A model generated the notes under the pieces. That model worked only from the letters and a program-made list of their open reading frames with translations, was not told the DNA's origin and ran no database searches. DNA of 64,000 nucleotides from Clostridium sp. 1001271st1 H5. GTDB lineage: Bacteria; Bacillota; Clostridia; Lachnospirales; Lachnospiraceae. Positions 23,841 to 33,559 of the stretch are shown here, one piece after another. The number at the start of each line of letters is the position of its first letter. Within the stretch, counting starts at the first letter, position 1. The position numbers and the translations under genes were made by a program. The DNA lies in NCBI RefSeq assembly GCF_005845215.1, contig NZ_SPHO01000001.1:667146-731145 (forward strand), in the 5' to 3' direction.

Positions 23841-25214
23841 ATGTATGATTTGTTAGTGAAAAATGGAAGGATTGTCACCCCGGAGACAGTGGAGGAGGGG
23901 AATATCGGTGTAAAGGACGGCAGGATTGCAGCCATACTCGCTGCGGACCAGGAGCCGGAGGCGGCAAGGGTAGTGGACGCAAAAGGAAACTATGTATTTC
24001 CGGGAGCCATTGACACCCACGCCCATCTCAACGACCCGGGCTATGAGTGGAGGGAGGATTACGAACACGGCACTGCCGCTGCTGCGGTGGGCGGTTACAC
24101 CACGGTTATCGACATGCCTCTGCAGAACGAGCCGGCCATGACAAATGCGGAGATTTTTGACCGGAAGGTGGAAAAGGTGGACTGCAATGCATATGCGGAC
24201 TACTGCTTCTGGGGCGGTCTGGTGCCGGATAATTTTGACGAACTGGAAGGACTCCATGAGAAGGGCTGCGTTGCCTTTAAGTCATTCATAGGGCCTGTGT
24301 CGCCGGATTACAGCTCCTTAAGCTACGGGCAGGCCTATGAAGCCATGGAGCGAATCAAACAATTCGGAGGCCGCGCCGGCTTTCACTGCGAAGATTTTTC
24401 CATGATTAAATGGCAGGAAGCCAGGATGAAACGGGAAGGGCGCATGGACTGGCAGGGATTTCTGGATTCCAGGCCTGTGATTGCGGAGATGGTTGCAACC
24501 GTGGATATGATTGAGCTGGCCAAAGCAACCGGATGCAAATTACATATCTGCCATGTGAGCAGCCCTGATGTGGCGCAGAAGATAAAGGAGGCCCAGCAAG
24601 AGGGCTATGATGTGACGGCGGAGACATGCTCCCATTATCTGAGCCTTACGGACCGGGATGTGCTGGAAAAGGGTCCCCTGTTTAAATGCGCGCCTCCCCT
24701 GCGCTCCAGGGAGGACGTGGACCGCCTGTGGGCCTATGTGGAGGACGGAACCTTCAGCGGCATAGCCAGCGACCACTCGCCCTGCTCCTATGATGAAAAA
24801 TTCAAGGAGATTCTGGGCAATAAGATTGAGAATGTATTTGATGTCTGGGGAGGCATCAGCGGTATCCAGAGCGGATTCCAGGTTGCCTTCAGCGAGGGCT
24901 GCGCAAAGCGGGGACTGAGTCCGGCTGTGCTTGCAAGGGCCATGGCCCTGAACCCGGCCAAAGCATTTGGCATATACGGCAGAAAGGGGGATATACGCCC
25001 TGGATTTGATGCGGACCTGGTGATTCTGGACCCGGAAAAAGAGTGGGAGATTACAAGTGATTCCCTTCTCTACGTAAACAGGATTTCCGCGTTTGTGGGG
25101 ATGAAGGGAAAGGGGCTGCCTGTATGCACCATTATCCGCGGCAATCTTGTGGCTGAGGACGGAAGGATTACAGCAGAAAAAGGCGTGGGAACCCTGGTCA
25201 GGAGACTTCAGTGA
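23841..25214 (+). CDS. allB: Allantoinase / cyclic amidohydrolase, copy 2
   Basis: The 457-residue paralogue of the enzyme at 21023 retains DTHAHLNDPGYEWREDYEHG, Lys in VAFKSF, HCEDF, HICHVSSP and ASDHSP. Active-site loops differ from copy 1 (GPVSPDYSSLSY instead of CPNGDLFPTVN), so a different ring substrate or stereoisomer, for example (R)- versus (S)-allantoin or hydantoin, is possible (inference). AGGAGG precedes the ATG 16 bp after the permease. It is cotranscribed with both permeases. Confidence 0.83.
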   Translation: MYDLLVKNGRIVTPETVEEGNIGVKDGRIAAILAADQEPEAARVVDAKGNYVFPGAIDTHAHLNDPGYEWREDYEHGTAAAAVGGYTTVIDMPLQNEPAMTNAEIFDRKVEKVDCNAYADYCFWGGLVPDNFDELEGLHEKGCVAFKSFIGPVSPDYSSLSYGQAYEAMERIKQFGGRAGFHCEDFSMIKWQEARMKREGRMDWQGFLDSRPVIAEMVATVDMIELAKATGCKLHICHVSSPDVAQKIKEAQQEGYDVTAETCSHYLSLTDRDVLEKGPLFKCAPPLRSREDVDRLWAYVEDGTFSGIASDHSPCSYDEKFKEILGNKIENVFDVWGGISGIQSGFQVAFSEGCAKRGLSPAVLARAMALNPAKAFGIYGRKGDIRPGFDADLVILDPEKEWEITSDSLLYVNRISAFVGMKGKGLPVCTIIRGNLVAEDGRITAEKGVGTLVRRLQ

Positions 25215-25251
25215 GTTCCTGTTATGTGGAAAAGGAGGAGGTATAAGCAAT

Positions 25252-26616
25252 ATGGTAGAAAATATGAATCTGAATCCGGAACTGGTTAAGAATGTGGACC
25301 CGGACCTTCAGCCTGCGAAAAAACGTATTATGGGGCCTGTTTCCTATGCGGCCAGCTTTATGGGAGGGTGCGTGTCCATCGGCACCTTTTCCATGGGCGC
25401 CGGCCTGATTGGAGCACTGACAGTGGGTCAGGCCATTCTGGCCATGGTTATCGGATGTCTGGTCATTGCGGTTGCGCTGGTGGTTATCGGCAACTGCGGA
25501 CATAAATACGGCATTCCCTATACCATACAGCTCAGAAGCAGTTTTGGCACCACCGGGGTCAAGGTGCCCGGACTGCTGAGAGGCATTCCCGCCATTATCT
25601 GGTTCGGGTTCCAGAGCTGGGTGGGAGCAGGAGCCATCAACAGCTGTCTGAGCATCCTGTTCGGATTCAGCAACCTTCCCCTGGTCTATGCCCTGTTCAC
25701 CATGCTGCAGGTTGCCCTGGCCATCAAGGGATTTGAAGGCATCAAGTGGCTGGAAAATATTTCCTGTGTTTTTATCATTGCTATTCTGGCCTACATGCTG
25801 TATGTGGTCAGGACACAGTTTGCAACTGAGATTGACGATGTATTTTCCGGAATCAAGGGGACCTGGGGCATGCCTTTCTGGGCAGCCACCACCTCCTTCC
25901 TGGGAATCTATTCCACCATGATTATCAATGCATCCGATTATTCCCGCAACTTGCAGGAAAAAGTGGGGCCCGCCTTTACCGGAAGCATCTACACCATAGC
26001 CATTCTGCCTGTAACGCTGTTCATGGGACTTATCGGCCTTCTTGTGACAGCGGCAACCGGCAACAGCGACCCGGTTGTGGTGTTCTCAACAACCATGGGA
26101 AGCAAGTTCCTCACTGTGGTGACACTGCTGTTTATCGCATTTGCCCAGGTTACCACCAACGTGCTGAACAACATTGTTCCCCCATCCTATGTGCTGATGG
26201 AGTCATTCCACATGAAATGGTCCCACGCCACTGTACTGGTGGGAATACTTTCTGCCTGCTGTATGCCGTGGAAGCTGGTAACCGATGATTCCGCCGCAGG
26301 TTTGAGCCTGTTTACCCAGTTTTACTCCGCGTTCCTGGGGCCCATCTTTGCAGTGATGGCGGTGGATTACTATATTCTCCGGAGGAAGAAGCTGGACATC
26401 AATCAAATGTATGACAAACAGGGCGTGTTTAAGGGAGTCAACTGGGCGGCCATCATTGCCATCATCATCGGCTCCCTCTGCTCTCTGGTCATAGTCCAGC
26501 TGTCCTGGTATGTGAGTCTCCTTCCCACAGGACTGGTATATTACTTCCTGATGAAGACCATGAAGAGCGCAAAGCCCTTTTGTACAGGGACTATTTTCCA
26601 GAGCCGGGAGAGCTGA
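25252..26616 (+). CDS. NCS1-family permease (allantoin/hydantoin/nucleobase), copy 2
   Basis: The 454-residue membrane protein is paralogous to the permease at 22463, with SYAASFMGGCVSIGTFSMGA, RGIPAIIWFGFQSWVGAGAI and NASDYSRNL. ATG 25252 lies behind AAGGAGGAGGT; the open frame back to 25147 overlaps allB and has no ribosome-binding site. Its last 26 bases overlap the end of the convergent esterase gene, so transcription of the two units meets here. Confidence 0.85.
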   Translation: MVENMNLNPELVKNVDPDLQPAKKRIMGPVSYAASFMGGCVSIGTFSMGAGLIGALTVGQAILAMVIGCLVIAVALVVIGNCGHKYGIPYTIQLRSSFGTTGVKVPGLLRGIPAIIWFGFQSWVGAGAINSCLSILFGFSNLPLVYALFTMLQVALAIKGFEGIKWLENISCVFIIAILAYMLYVVRTQFATEIDDVFSGIKGTWGMPFWAATTSFLGIYSTMIINASDYSRNLQEKVGPAFTGSIYTIAILPVTLFMGLIGLLVTAATGNSDPVVVFSTTMGSKFLTVVTLLFIAFAQVTTNVLNNIVPPSYVLMESFHMKWSHATVLVGILSACCMPWKLVTDDSAAGLSLFTQFYSAFLGPIFAVMAVDYYILRRKKLDINQMYDKQGVFKGVNWAAIIAIIIGSLCSLVIVQLSWYVSLLPTGLVYYFLMKTMKSAKPFCTGTIFQSRES

Positions 26617-27460
26617 TGTTCGAATGCAGGAATGCCAGAGTCTCATCCAGCAGCTGCTTCGTAAAGGGGCTGCCCTCATCCCGGTCAAAGTCGTGGCTGC
26701 CGCAGGAGGCAATGAACTGCCGCGGATGGAAACGGTTTGACAGTTCCAGGAATTCTGCATAAGGCACATCGGTGTCCCCCGTACTGTGGGCGCAGAAAAG
26801 AGGACAGGGCAGTGCAGTGCAGGCGCGCAGGGTGTAGTCCAGATAGAAATATTTTTCCCGGCCTTCATACAGAAGGGAACGCCAGGCGCCTGCCTGTCTT
26901 GCATATACATAGATGCTGTAGTGGGTGTCCAGGGCTCCGGCGGTGTGAGGGACGCCTCCTGTCTGTTCCAGGCAGGAGGCATCCACAGCCGGAAGGGACC
27001 TGTAATATTCGCTGGGCGTCTGAAACCAGTTATCACACAGGAATCCGTATCCGTAATAGGAGAGGATTCCCGCAGGAGCCTGGGGAAGGTTTCCCCGGGC
27101 AGCGGCCAGAAGGCAGAGATATGCCCCGGCGGAACGGCCCCACAGGAAGAAGGGCAGCTTTTGGCCGCAGTACAGTTCGGGATTATTGATGTAATGGGTG
27201 ATGGAGGAACATACATCACCTATTATGGTATCCAGCTTTGCGGCGGGGGCAAGGGGATAATCGTAGGAAATAATGATATATCCTGCATGGGTCAGGGTCC
27301 GGATGTGGAGGTCCGGCAAATCCTCCCGGTGTCCGTACAGCAGACCGCCTCCGTGGAAATAAAGGACAGAGGCCTTTGCCTCCGTGCCCCTTTCCGAATA
27401 TATAGTTGCATACTTTGGATAAGAAGGATGGTCCAGGCTTATCTCTTTCTTTTCCGGCAT
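26591..27460 (-). CDS. Alpha/beta hydrolase (HSL-type esterase)
   Basis: The protein has 289 residues with the oxyanion motif YFHGGGLLYG, nucleophile Ser in WGRSAGAY, acid Asp in STGDTDVPY and His in CGSHDFDRD. These are the marks of the hormone-sensitive-lipase group of small esterases. ATG 27460 follows a GAAAGGAGAA ribosome-binding site on the minus strand. It is the only minus-strand gene inside the ureide locus. A role in ester or carbamate side-product hydrolysis is possible, but nothing shows the substrate. Confidence 0.82.
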   Translation of the reverse strand: MPEKKEISLDHPSYPKYATIYSERGTEAKASVLYFHGGGLLYGHREDLPDLHIRTLTHAGYIIISYDYPLAPAAKLDTIIGDVCSSITHYINNPELYCGQKLPFFLWGRSAGAYLCLLAAARGNLPQAPAGILSYYGYGFLCDNWFQTPSEYYRSLPAVDASCLEQTGGVPHTAGALDTHYSIYVYARQAGAWRSLLYEGREKYFYLDYTLRACTALPCPLFCAHSTGDTDVPYAEFLELSNRFHPRQFIASCGSHDFDRDEGSPFTKQLLDETLAFLHSNISSPGSGK

Positions 27461-27600
27461 AATGGTTTTCTCCTTTCGGCAACAGTTGAATTTAACTAAA
27501 GATATTATAGCACGGAACCTCAAAAAAGAGGGGCGTTAAAAATTTAGCAATAGGGTATAAAATGGATAAAAATCATAGGAAGATTTGCCTAATTAGATAA

Positions 27601-27629
27601 TTGAAATAAAGAGGCTGTTTTGCAATAAT
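27601..27629 (+). promoter_or_regulatory. Promoter of the allE operon
   Basis: -35 TTGAAA (27601-27606), 17 bp, -10 AATAAT (27624-27629), 58 bp before the allE start. It would serve the run from allE to allC. Confidence 0.55.
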
Positions 27630-27687
27630 GTAATTATAAAAAAGCTGACCGAAACGGCCCAAAAAGAATGAAAGAGAGGAAGTAGAA

Positions 27688-28476
27688 ATGAGTTATTTAA
27701 ATGAACAGATAGGATACCGCGAGGAATTATTGACAACACGTTCCGTAATCAAGAAGGAAAATTATGTGCTGCTGGAGCCGGACGGGCTGGTTAAGAACAG
27801 CATTCCCGGTTATGAGAACTGCGATGTCACCATTCTGGGCTCCCCGGCCATGGGAGCCACCTTTGCGGATTACCTGGTTACGGTAAAGGAAAATGGAAAA
27901 AACACAGGAATCGGCGGCGAGGGTCTGGAGACATTCCTCTATGTGCTGTCCGGCGAAGTGACTGTGAAGAACGAAGACAAGGAAGCAGTCCTCACCCAGG
28001 GCGGTTACATCTACTCACCGGAGAGCAACAAGGTTTCCTTTGAAAACAAGAGCGGCAAGGAAGCAAAGCTGTATGTATACAAGCGCAGATACGAGAGAAT
28101 CGAAGGGTACAGTGCATTTACCGTGGTGGGAAATGCCAATGACCTTCCATGGGTGGAGTATGAGGGCATGGAGAACTGCCACATCAAGGATTTCCTTCCC
28201 GCAGCAGGCAACTTCGGGTTTGACATGAACATGCACATCCTGAAATTCAAGCTGGGCGCATCCCACGGCTATATCGAGACTCATATTCAGGAGCACGGAA
28301 TGTATTTCCTGTCAGGCAAGGGCATGTACAGGGCCGACAGCGACTGGGTGCCGGTAAAAGCAGGAGATTACATGTTCCTGGATGCATACTGCCCCCAGGC
28401 ATGCTACGCAGTGGGACGCGAAGAGGATTTTGCGTACATTTACTCCAAGGATTGCAACAGAGACGTACAGCTGTAA
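27688..28476 (+). CDS. allE: (S)-ureidoglycine aminohydrolase
   Basis: This 262-residue bicupin matches AllE/YlbA in length and motifs: LEPDGLVKNSIPGYENC near the N-terminus, the first cupin around FLYVLSGEVTV, and the metal-binding second cupin around THIQEHGMYFLSGKG. It removes ammonia from (S)-ureidoglycine to give (S)-ureidoglycolate using Mn2+. It is the first gene of the lower pathway operon, 29 bp ahead of allD. Confidence 0.9.
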   Translation: MSYLNEQIGYREELLTTRSVIKKENYVLLEPDGLVKNSIPGYENCDVTILGSPAMGATFADYLVTVKENGKNTGIGGEGLETFLYVLSGEVTVKNEDKEAVLTQGGYIYSPESNKVSFENKSGKEAKLYVYKRRYERIEGYSAFTVVGNANDLPWVEYEGMENCHIKDFLPAAGNFGFDMNMHILKFKLGASHGYIETHIQEHGMYFLSGKGMYRADSDWVPVKAGDYMFLDAYCPQACYAVGREEDFAYIYSKDCNRDVQL

Positions 28477-28505
28477 AGAAAAATGAAAATAAACGGGGTG
28501 TAGAT

Positions 28506-29558
28506 ATGAAGCTTTCCCATGATGAATTAAAGGGGTTAATGAAAAATAAACTGATGCAGGCAGGGCTTAAGGAAGACCATGCGGATAAGACGGCAGAGAT
28601 TCTTACCTGGTCTGATGAAAGAGGCTATCACTCCCACGGCGCCGTGCGGGTGGAGTATTACGCTGAGAGGATAGCCAAGGGCGGAATTACGGTTGAGCCC
28701 AAATTTGAATGGAAGGAGACCGGGCCGTGCTCCGCTGTCTTTGAAGGGGACAATGGCTGCGGGTATGTGGCATCGGTCCTGGCCATGGAAAAAGCCATAG
28801 AGATGGCCGGAAAGGCAGGGGTTGCCGTGGTGGGCATCCGCAATATATCCCACAGCGGTTCCATTGGCTACTATACGGAGATGGCAGCCAGGAAAAACAT
28901 GGTGGCCATTGCATTCTGCCAGTCAGACCCAATGGCGGTGCCCTACGGAGGGACAGAGCCTTATTACGGAACCAATCCAATCTCCTTTGCAGCTCCAACG
29001 GCGGACGACAGGACCGTTGTCTTTGATATGGCAACCACGGTCCAGGCATGGGGCAAGATACTGGATAAACGTTCCCGGCATGAAGCCATTCCGGATACCT
29101 GGGCAGTGGATGAGAAAGGCCGGCCGGTTACGGACCCCAACCTTGTGAATGCCCTGGTTCCCATTGAGGGCGCCAAGGGATACGGGCTTATGATGATGGT
29201 AGACATCTTCTGCGGCGTGCTCCTGGGGGTTCCCTTCGGCAAGCACGTAAGCTCCATGTACCATGACCTGTCCAAGGGCAGGGAACTGGGACAGATGTTC
29301 ATTGTCATGGACCCGTCCAGGTTTGTGGGCCTGGATGCGTTTAAAGCGTCCATGTCCCAGTCCCTTGACGAGCTGGGAGAAATGCCGGCCGCCCAGGGCT
29401 TTGGAAAGGTCTACTATCCGGGAGAACGCGCTGTCATGAGGCGGGATAAAGCCTATGCCACAGGCGGCGTGGAGATTGTGGATGAGATTTATGAGTATCT
29501 GAAGAGCGATGATATACACTTTGACAAGTACGACCACAAAAACAGGTTTGCCGAATAA
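28506..29558 (+). CDS. allD: Ureidoglycolate dehydrogenase (NAD+)
   Basis: The 350-residue protein belongs to the LDH2/malate-dehydrogenase-like family. Active-site motifs are RGYHSHGAVRVEYY near the N-terminus, NISHSGSIGYYTE, and the nicotinamide-region TNPISFAAPT. It oxidises (S)-ureidoglycolate to oxalurate with NAD+, committing the pathway to the oxamate branch. ATG 28506 lies after GGGGTG; the frame reaches 28401 inside allE and that extension is not used. Confidence 0.9.
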   Translation: MKLSHDELKGLMKNKLMQAGLKEDHADKTAEILTWSDERGYHSHGAVRVEYYAERIAKGGITVEPKFEWKETGPCSAVFEGDNGCGYVASVLAMEKAIEMAGKAGVAVVGIRNISHSGSIGYYTEMAARKNMVAIAFCQSDPMAVPYGGTEPYYGTNPISFAAPTADDRTVVFDMATTVQAWGKILDKRSRHEAIPDTWAVDEKGRPVTDPNLVNALVPIEGAKGYGLMMMVDIFCGVLLGVPFGKHVSSMYHDLSKGRELGQMFIVMDPSRFVGLDAFKASMSQSLDELGEMPAAQGFGKVYYPGERAVMRRDKAYATGGVEIVDEIYEYLKSDDIHFDKYDHKNRFAE

Positions 29559-29573
29559 GGAGAAGGGAAGCGT

Positions 29574-32500
29574 ATGTTAAAAACCATAGTAAAAAAGGGG
29601 AGTTACCATGATTCTGTTGTCCTCATGCTTTTGACCAACCAGATTTCCGCCATAGAAGGTGTAAAGAAGGTTTCCATCATGATGGCGACGCCTGCCAATA
29701 AAGACATATACAGACAGAGCGGTCTCAGCACCGGCGAGCTGGAGGAGGCATCAGCCAATGATATGGTGGTGGTTGCCGATGTGGAGGACGAGGGACTGCT
29801 GGACGGAATCATGGAGGAAGTGGAAGCCTTCTTCAAGAAGCAGTCCACTGCAGAGTCGGATAAAAAGGGAGCAGAGGCAGTGCGGTCCTGGGAAAAGGCT
29901 CTGGGCAGGCTTGCGGATGCCAATCTTGCGGTTATCTCCATACCAGGCGCTTACGCTGCGCTGGAGGCGGACCGGGCATTGGACGAGGGCATGAACGTGT
30001 TTATGTTCAGCGACAATGTGACGCTGGAGGATGAGATTCAGTTAAAAAAGAAGGCCCATGAAAAAGGTCTGGCGGTTATGGGGCCGGACTGCGGCACAGG
30101 CATCATCCAGGGCGTTCCCATTGCATTTACCAACCATGTGGCTCCGGGGCCCATCGGAATCATCGGTGCGTCGGGAACCGGCATCCAGGAGCTGACCACG
30201 ATTATAGACCGTCTGGGCGAGGGCGTAAAAAACGCCATTGGCACCGGAGGAAGGGACCTGTCCACTGAGGTGGGCGGAATCACCATGATGGATATGATTG
30301 AGGCCATGGAGCAGGATGACAGCGTAAAGGTGCTGATTATCATATCCAAGCCGCCTGCAAAGGCGGTGCGGGACCGGATTTCCGACCGCCTGAGCAGCTT
30401 TAAGAAGCCGGTGGTCACCCTGTTCCTGGGTGAAAAGCCGGAGTACCATGAGGAAAACTTCTACCATGCCTATACCCTGGATGAAGCGGCCCGTCTGGCT
30501 GTGGGACTGGTGAGGGGACAGGAAATCGGGGAAGGAACCGTGGAGACGGACAGCTCCTGCTTCTTTAAGGCAGAGGAAAAGAAAACCATCAAGGCCTATT
30601 ACTCAGGAGGCACCCTGGCAGGGGAAGCAGCCATGCTGATTAAGGATGCCCTGAACCTTAAGGTGCCGCCCCAGAAGGCGGAAGGCTTTATGCTGAAGAC
30701 GGACGGACATATTGTGGTGGATTTGGGAGACGATGTATACACCCAGGGCAAGCCGCACCCCATGATTGACCCTGCCAAACGCATTGAGTGCATGCAGGAA
30801 GCCATCGACGACCCGTCCACAGGCGTGATTCTTCTGGATATCATGCTGGGCTACGGTTCCCATGAGGATATGGCGGGAGCCCTTCTTCCGGCAATCACCC
30901 GTCTGCGGGATAGGGCAAAGGAAGAAGGACGGAAGCTGTTCTTCGTGGCAACTGTCTGCGGAACAAGAAGGGACTTCCAGGGCTATGACAAGGCTGTGGA
31001 TACGCTGAAGGAAGCGGGCGTCATTGTGTGCGAAAACAATAAGCTGGCTGTACATACGGCTGTCCGCGCCATTGGCCTGGATTTTGACGAGCCGGAAAAG
31101 GCTGTCCGTCCCAGGAAAGTGGCCGGGATTGAGAAGACAGAGGCGTCCGGGAAACTGCTGGAGCTTTTGTCTCAGAAGCCAAGGGTCATCAATGCGGGCC
31201 TTAAGAGCTTTGCTGAGGTCATTGAACACTTTGGATGCGACGTGGTTCAGTATGACTGGGCGCCTCCGGCAGGCGGCAATGTGGAGCTTATAAAAATGCT
31301 GAATTTCCTTAGAAGCTGTCCTGAGACGGATATCGACCAGGCCAACCGCTCGGTTATCGCCAGGGTGGTGGCCAGCCAGCCGGTAATTAAGGATGTGGTG
31401 CCGGCCAGGTCAGTGATTCGGGAGCTGAATGACGGCAAGGTGATTCTCCATGCAGGGCCGCCCATCCGGTTTGAAAACATGCCGGACCCGGTACAGGGCT
31501 CCTGCGTGGGTGCAGTCCTCTTTGAGGGATGGGCCGGCACGGAGGAGGAGGCAAGAAAGCTGCTTGCATCCGGGGAAGTGACCTTTATTCCCTGCCACCA
31601 TGTAAAGGCCGTGGGCCCCATGGGCGGTATTACCTCCGCCAACATGCCTGTGTTTGTGGTTGAGAACCAGACCCACGGCAACGAGGCTTACTGTACCATG
31701 AACGAGGGCATAGGAAAGGTGCTGAGATTCGGAGCCTATTCCAAAGAAGTGGTTGACCGTCTGCTGTGGATGCGGGATGTGCTGGGACCAACCCTTGGAA
31801 AGGCCATCCGTTCCATGGGAGGATTGAATGTGAATCCCCTTGTGGCCAAGGCAATTGCCATGGGAGATGAATTCCATCAGAGGAACATTGCGGCTTCCCT
31901 GGCCTTCCTGAAAGAGGTGAGCCCGGTAATCACCAGGATGGAGATGGATGAGAAGGACCGCTACGACGTTATAAAATTCCTGGCCGACACAGACCAGTTC
32001 TTCTTAAATATCATGATGGCCACAGGCAAGGCTGTTATGGACGCGGCAAGACAGGTTACGGACGGCACCATTGTCACCGCCATGTGCAGGAACGGCGTGG
32101 AATTCGGTATCCGTATCAGCGGTATGGGGGATGAGTGGTTCACGGCTCCGGTCAACACGCCCCAGGGACTTTACTTTACCGGGTATGACGGGGAGGACGC
32201 CTGTCCTGATATGGGAGACAGCGCCATCACGGAAACCTTCGGCGTAGGCGGAATGGCCATGATTGCCGCCCCGGCCGTTACCAGGTTTGTGGGAGCCGGC
32301 GGGTACGAGGACGCGCTGCGCACCAGCACAGAGATGACGGAGATAACCATTGACAGGAATCCCAACTTCATTATACCTAACTGGAATTTCCAGGGGACCT
32401 GCCTTGGAATCGATGCCAGACTGGTGGTGGAAAAAGGCATTACACCGGTTATCAACACGGGGATTGCCCACAAGGTGGCCGGCTACGGCCAGATAGGAGC

Positions 32501-32582
32501 CGGCACCGTGCACCCGCCGGTGGCCTGCTTTGAAAAGGCTGTTGCGGCATATGCAAAGAAATTGGGGTTTTCTTTGGACTGA
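29574..32582 (+). CDS. fdrA: FdrA-AllG fusion, oxamate carbamoyltransferase
   Basis: The 1002-residue protein joins two proteins that are separate in E. coli. Residues 1 to about 520 are FdrA (AllF), with a CoA-ligase-like Rossmann part (GPIGIIGASGTGIQELTTII, GVGTGGRDLS-type loop) and a second flavodoxin-like part (VILLDIMLGYGSH). From about 530 (PRVINAGLKSFAE) to the end is DUF1116, the AllG/YlbE family. With AllH it converts oxalurate and phosphate to oxamate and carbamoyl phosphate. The frame is continuous, with no stop or frameshift at the junction. The combined length is close to FdrA plus YlbE. Confidence 0.88.
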   Translation: MLKTIVKKGSYHDSVVLMLLTNQISAIEGVKKVSIMMATPANKDIYRQSGLSTGELEEASANDMVVVADVEDEGLLDGIMEEVEAFFKKQSTAESDKKGAEAVRSWEKALGRLADANLAVISIPGAYAALEADRALDEGMNVFMFSDNVTLEDEIQLKKKAHEKGLAVMGPDCGTGIIQGVPIAFTNHVAPGPIGIIGASGTGIQELTTIIDRLGEGVKNAIGTGGRDLSTEVGGITMMDMIEAMEQDDSVKVLIIISKPPAKAVRDRISDRLSSFKKPVVTLFLGEKPEYHEENFYHAYTLDEAARLAVGLVRGQEIGEGTVETDSSCFFKAEEKKTIKAYYSGGTLAGEAAMLIKDALNLKVPPQKAEGFMLKTDGHIVVDLGDDVYTQGKPHPMIDPAKRIECMQEAIDDPSTGVILLDIMLGYGSHEDMAGALLPAITRLRDRAKEEGRKLFFVATVCGTRRDFQGYDKAVDTLKEAGVIVCENNKLAVHTAVRAIGLDFDEPEKAVRPRKVAGIEKTEASGKLLELLSQKPRVINAGLKSFAEVIEHFGCDVVQYDWAPPAGGNVELIKMLNFLRSCPETDIDQANRSVIARVVASQPVIKDVVPARSVIRELNDGKVILHAGPPIRFENMPDPVQGSCVGAVLFEGWAGTEEEARKLLASGEVTFIPCHHVKAVGPMGGITSANMPVFVVENQTHGNEAYCTMNEGIGKVLRFGAYSKEVVDRLLWMRDVLGPTLGKAIRSMGGLNVNPLVAKAIAMGDEFHQRNIAASLAFLKEVSPVITRMEMDEKDRYDVIKFLADTDQFFLNIMMATGKAVMDAARQVTDGTIVTAMCRNGVEFGIRISGMGDEWFTAPVNTPQGLYFTGYDGEDACPDMGDSAITETFGVGGMAMIAAPAVTRFVGAGGYEDALRTSTEMTEITIDRNPNFIIPNWNFQGTCLGIDARLVVEKGITPVINTGIAHKVAGYGQIGAGTVHPPVACFEKAVAAYAKKLGFSLD

Positions 32583-32609
32583 GTCAGGACTAAATAAGGG
32601 AGAGGGCTT

Positions 32610-33545
32610 ATGGATAAAAAACGGGTTGTGATTGCTCTGGGCGGCAACGCCCTGGGCAGGGATATAGAAGAACAGAAGCAGGCAGTGGCAAAGACGGCTG
32701 AGGTAATCGTGGACCTGGTGCAGCAGGGCATGGACCTGATTATCACCCATGGCAACGGCCCCCAGGTGGGGATGATTCAAAATGCCATGGACCGGCTGGC
32801 CTGCAGCTATGAGGATTATAAGGAAACGCCGCTGCCTACATGCGTGGCCATGAGCCAGGGGTATATCGGAATTGACCTGCAGAATGCCATTAAATACGAG
32901 CTGTACAAGAGAAACATGGATGTAAAGGTATCCACAATTCTGTCCCAGGTGGAGGTGGACCCGGAGGATGAAGCGTTCCGCAATCCCACCAAGCCAATCG
33001 GCCGGTTCCTGACTGAGGAAGAGGCAAAGAAGAACATGGAAAACGGGATTCCCTGCATGGAAGACGCGGGAAGGGGCTACCGCATTGCAGTGGCTTCCCC
33101 CATGCCCATGAAAATCCGGGAGCTGAAAACCATAGAGACGCTGGTGGATGCCGGCCACATTGTCATAACCTGCGGAGGAGGAGGGATTCCGGTGGTCAAT
33201 GACAACGGAAAGCTCTCAGGCGTCAACGCAGTCATTGACAAGGACAATGCCAGCAGCCTGCTGGCAGCGGAGCTGGAGGCTGATTACCTCATCATCCTGA
33301 CGGCCGTGGAAAAGGTGGCCATCAATTTCGGAAGGGAGAACCAGGAGTGGCTCAGCGACCTTACGGTGGCCCAGGCAATGGAATACATTGCCCAGGAACA
33401 GTTCGCCAAGGGGTCCATGCTTCCAAAAATCGAGGCAGCCATCCGCTTTGCCCAGTCAGGCGAAGGCAGGCGTACCCTGATAACCCTGCTTGATAAGGCG
33501 GCGGAGGGAATTGCCGGAAGGACAGGAACAGTAATACATAAGTAG
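32610..33545 (+). CDS. arcC: Carbamate kinase
   Basis: The 311-residue protein has the amino-acid-kinase fold: VVIALGGNALGRDIEEQK at the N-terminus, ITHGNGPQVGMIQ, and CGGGGIPVV. It transfers phosphate from carbamoyl phosphate to ADP, giving ATP, CO2 and ammonia. It lies 27 bp behind the FdrA-AllG gene, whose product makes carbamoyl phosphate. This is the substrate-level phosphorylation step that makes the locus an energy-yielding fermentation. In E. coli the equivalent gene at the all locus is allK/ybcF. Confidence 0.92.
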   Translation: MDKKRVVIALGGNALGRDIEEQKQAVAKTAEVIVDLVQQGMDLIITHGNGPQVGMIQNAMDRLACSYEDYKETPLPTCVAMSQGYIGIDLQNAIKYELYKRNMDVKVSTILSQVEVDPEDEAFRNPTKPIGRFLTEEEAKKNMENGIPCMEDAGRGYRIAVASPMPMKIRELKTIETLVDAGHIVITCGGGGIPVVNDNGKLSGVNAVIDKDNASSLLAAELEADYLIILTAVEKVAINFGRENQEWLSDLTVAQAMEYIAQEQFAKGSMLPKIEAAIRFAQSGEGRRTLITLLDKAAEGIAGRTGTVIHK

Positions 33546-33559
33546 GCGGGAGATAAATT

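Noticed and set aside
26203-27219. 338-codon minus-strand frame overlapping the esterase and permease genes
   Set aside because: It is in a different frame from the esterase, whose HGGG, GRSAG and His motifs define the real frame.
32004-33158. 384-codon minus-strand open frame across fdrA-allG and carbamate kinase
   Set aside because: It spans two convincing plus-strand genes and shows no protein-like motifs. It is a shadow of GC-rich codon use.
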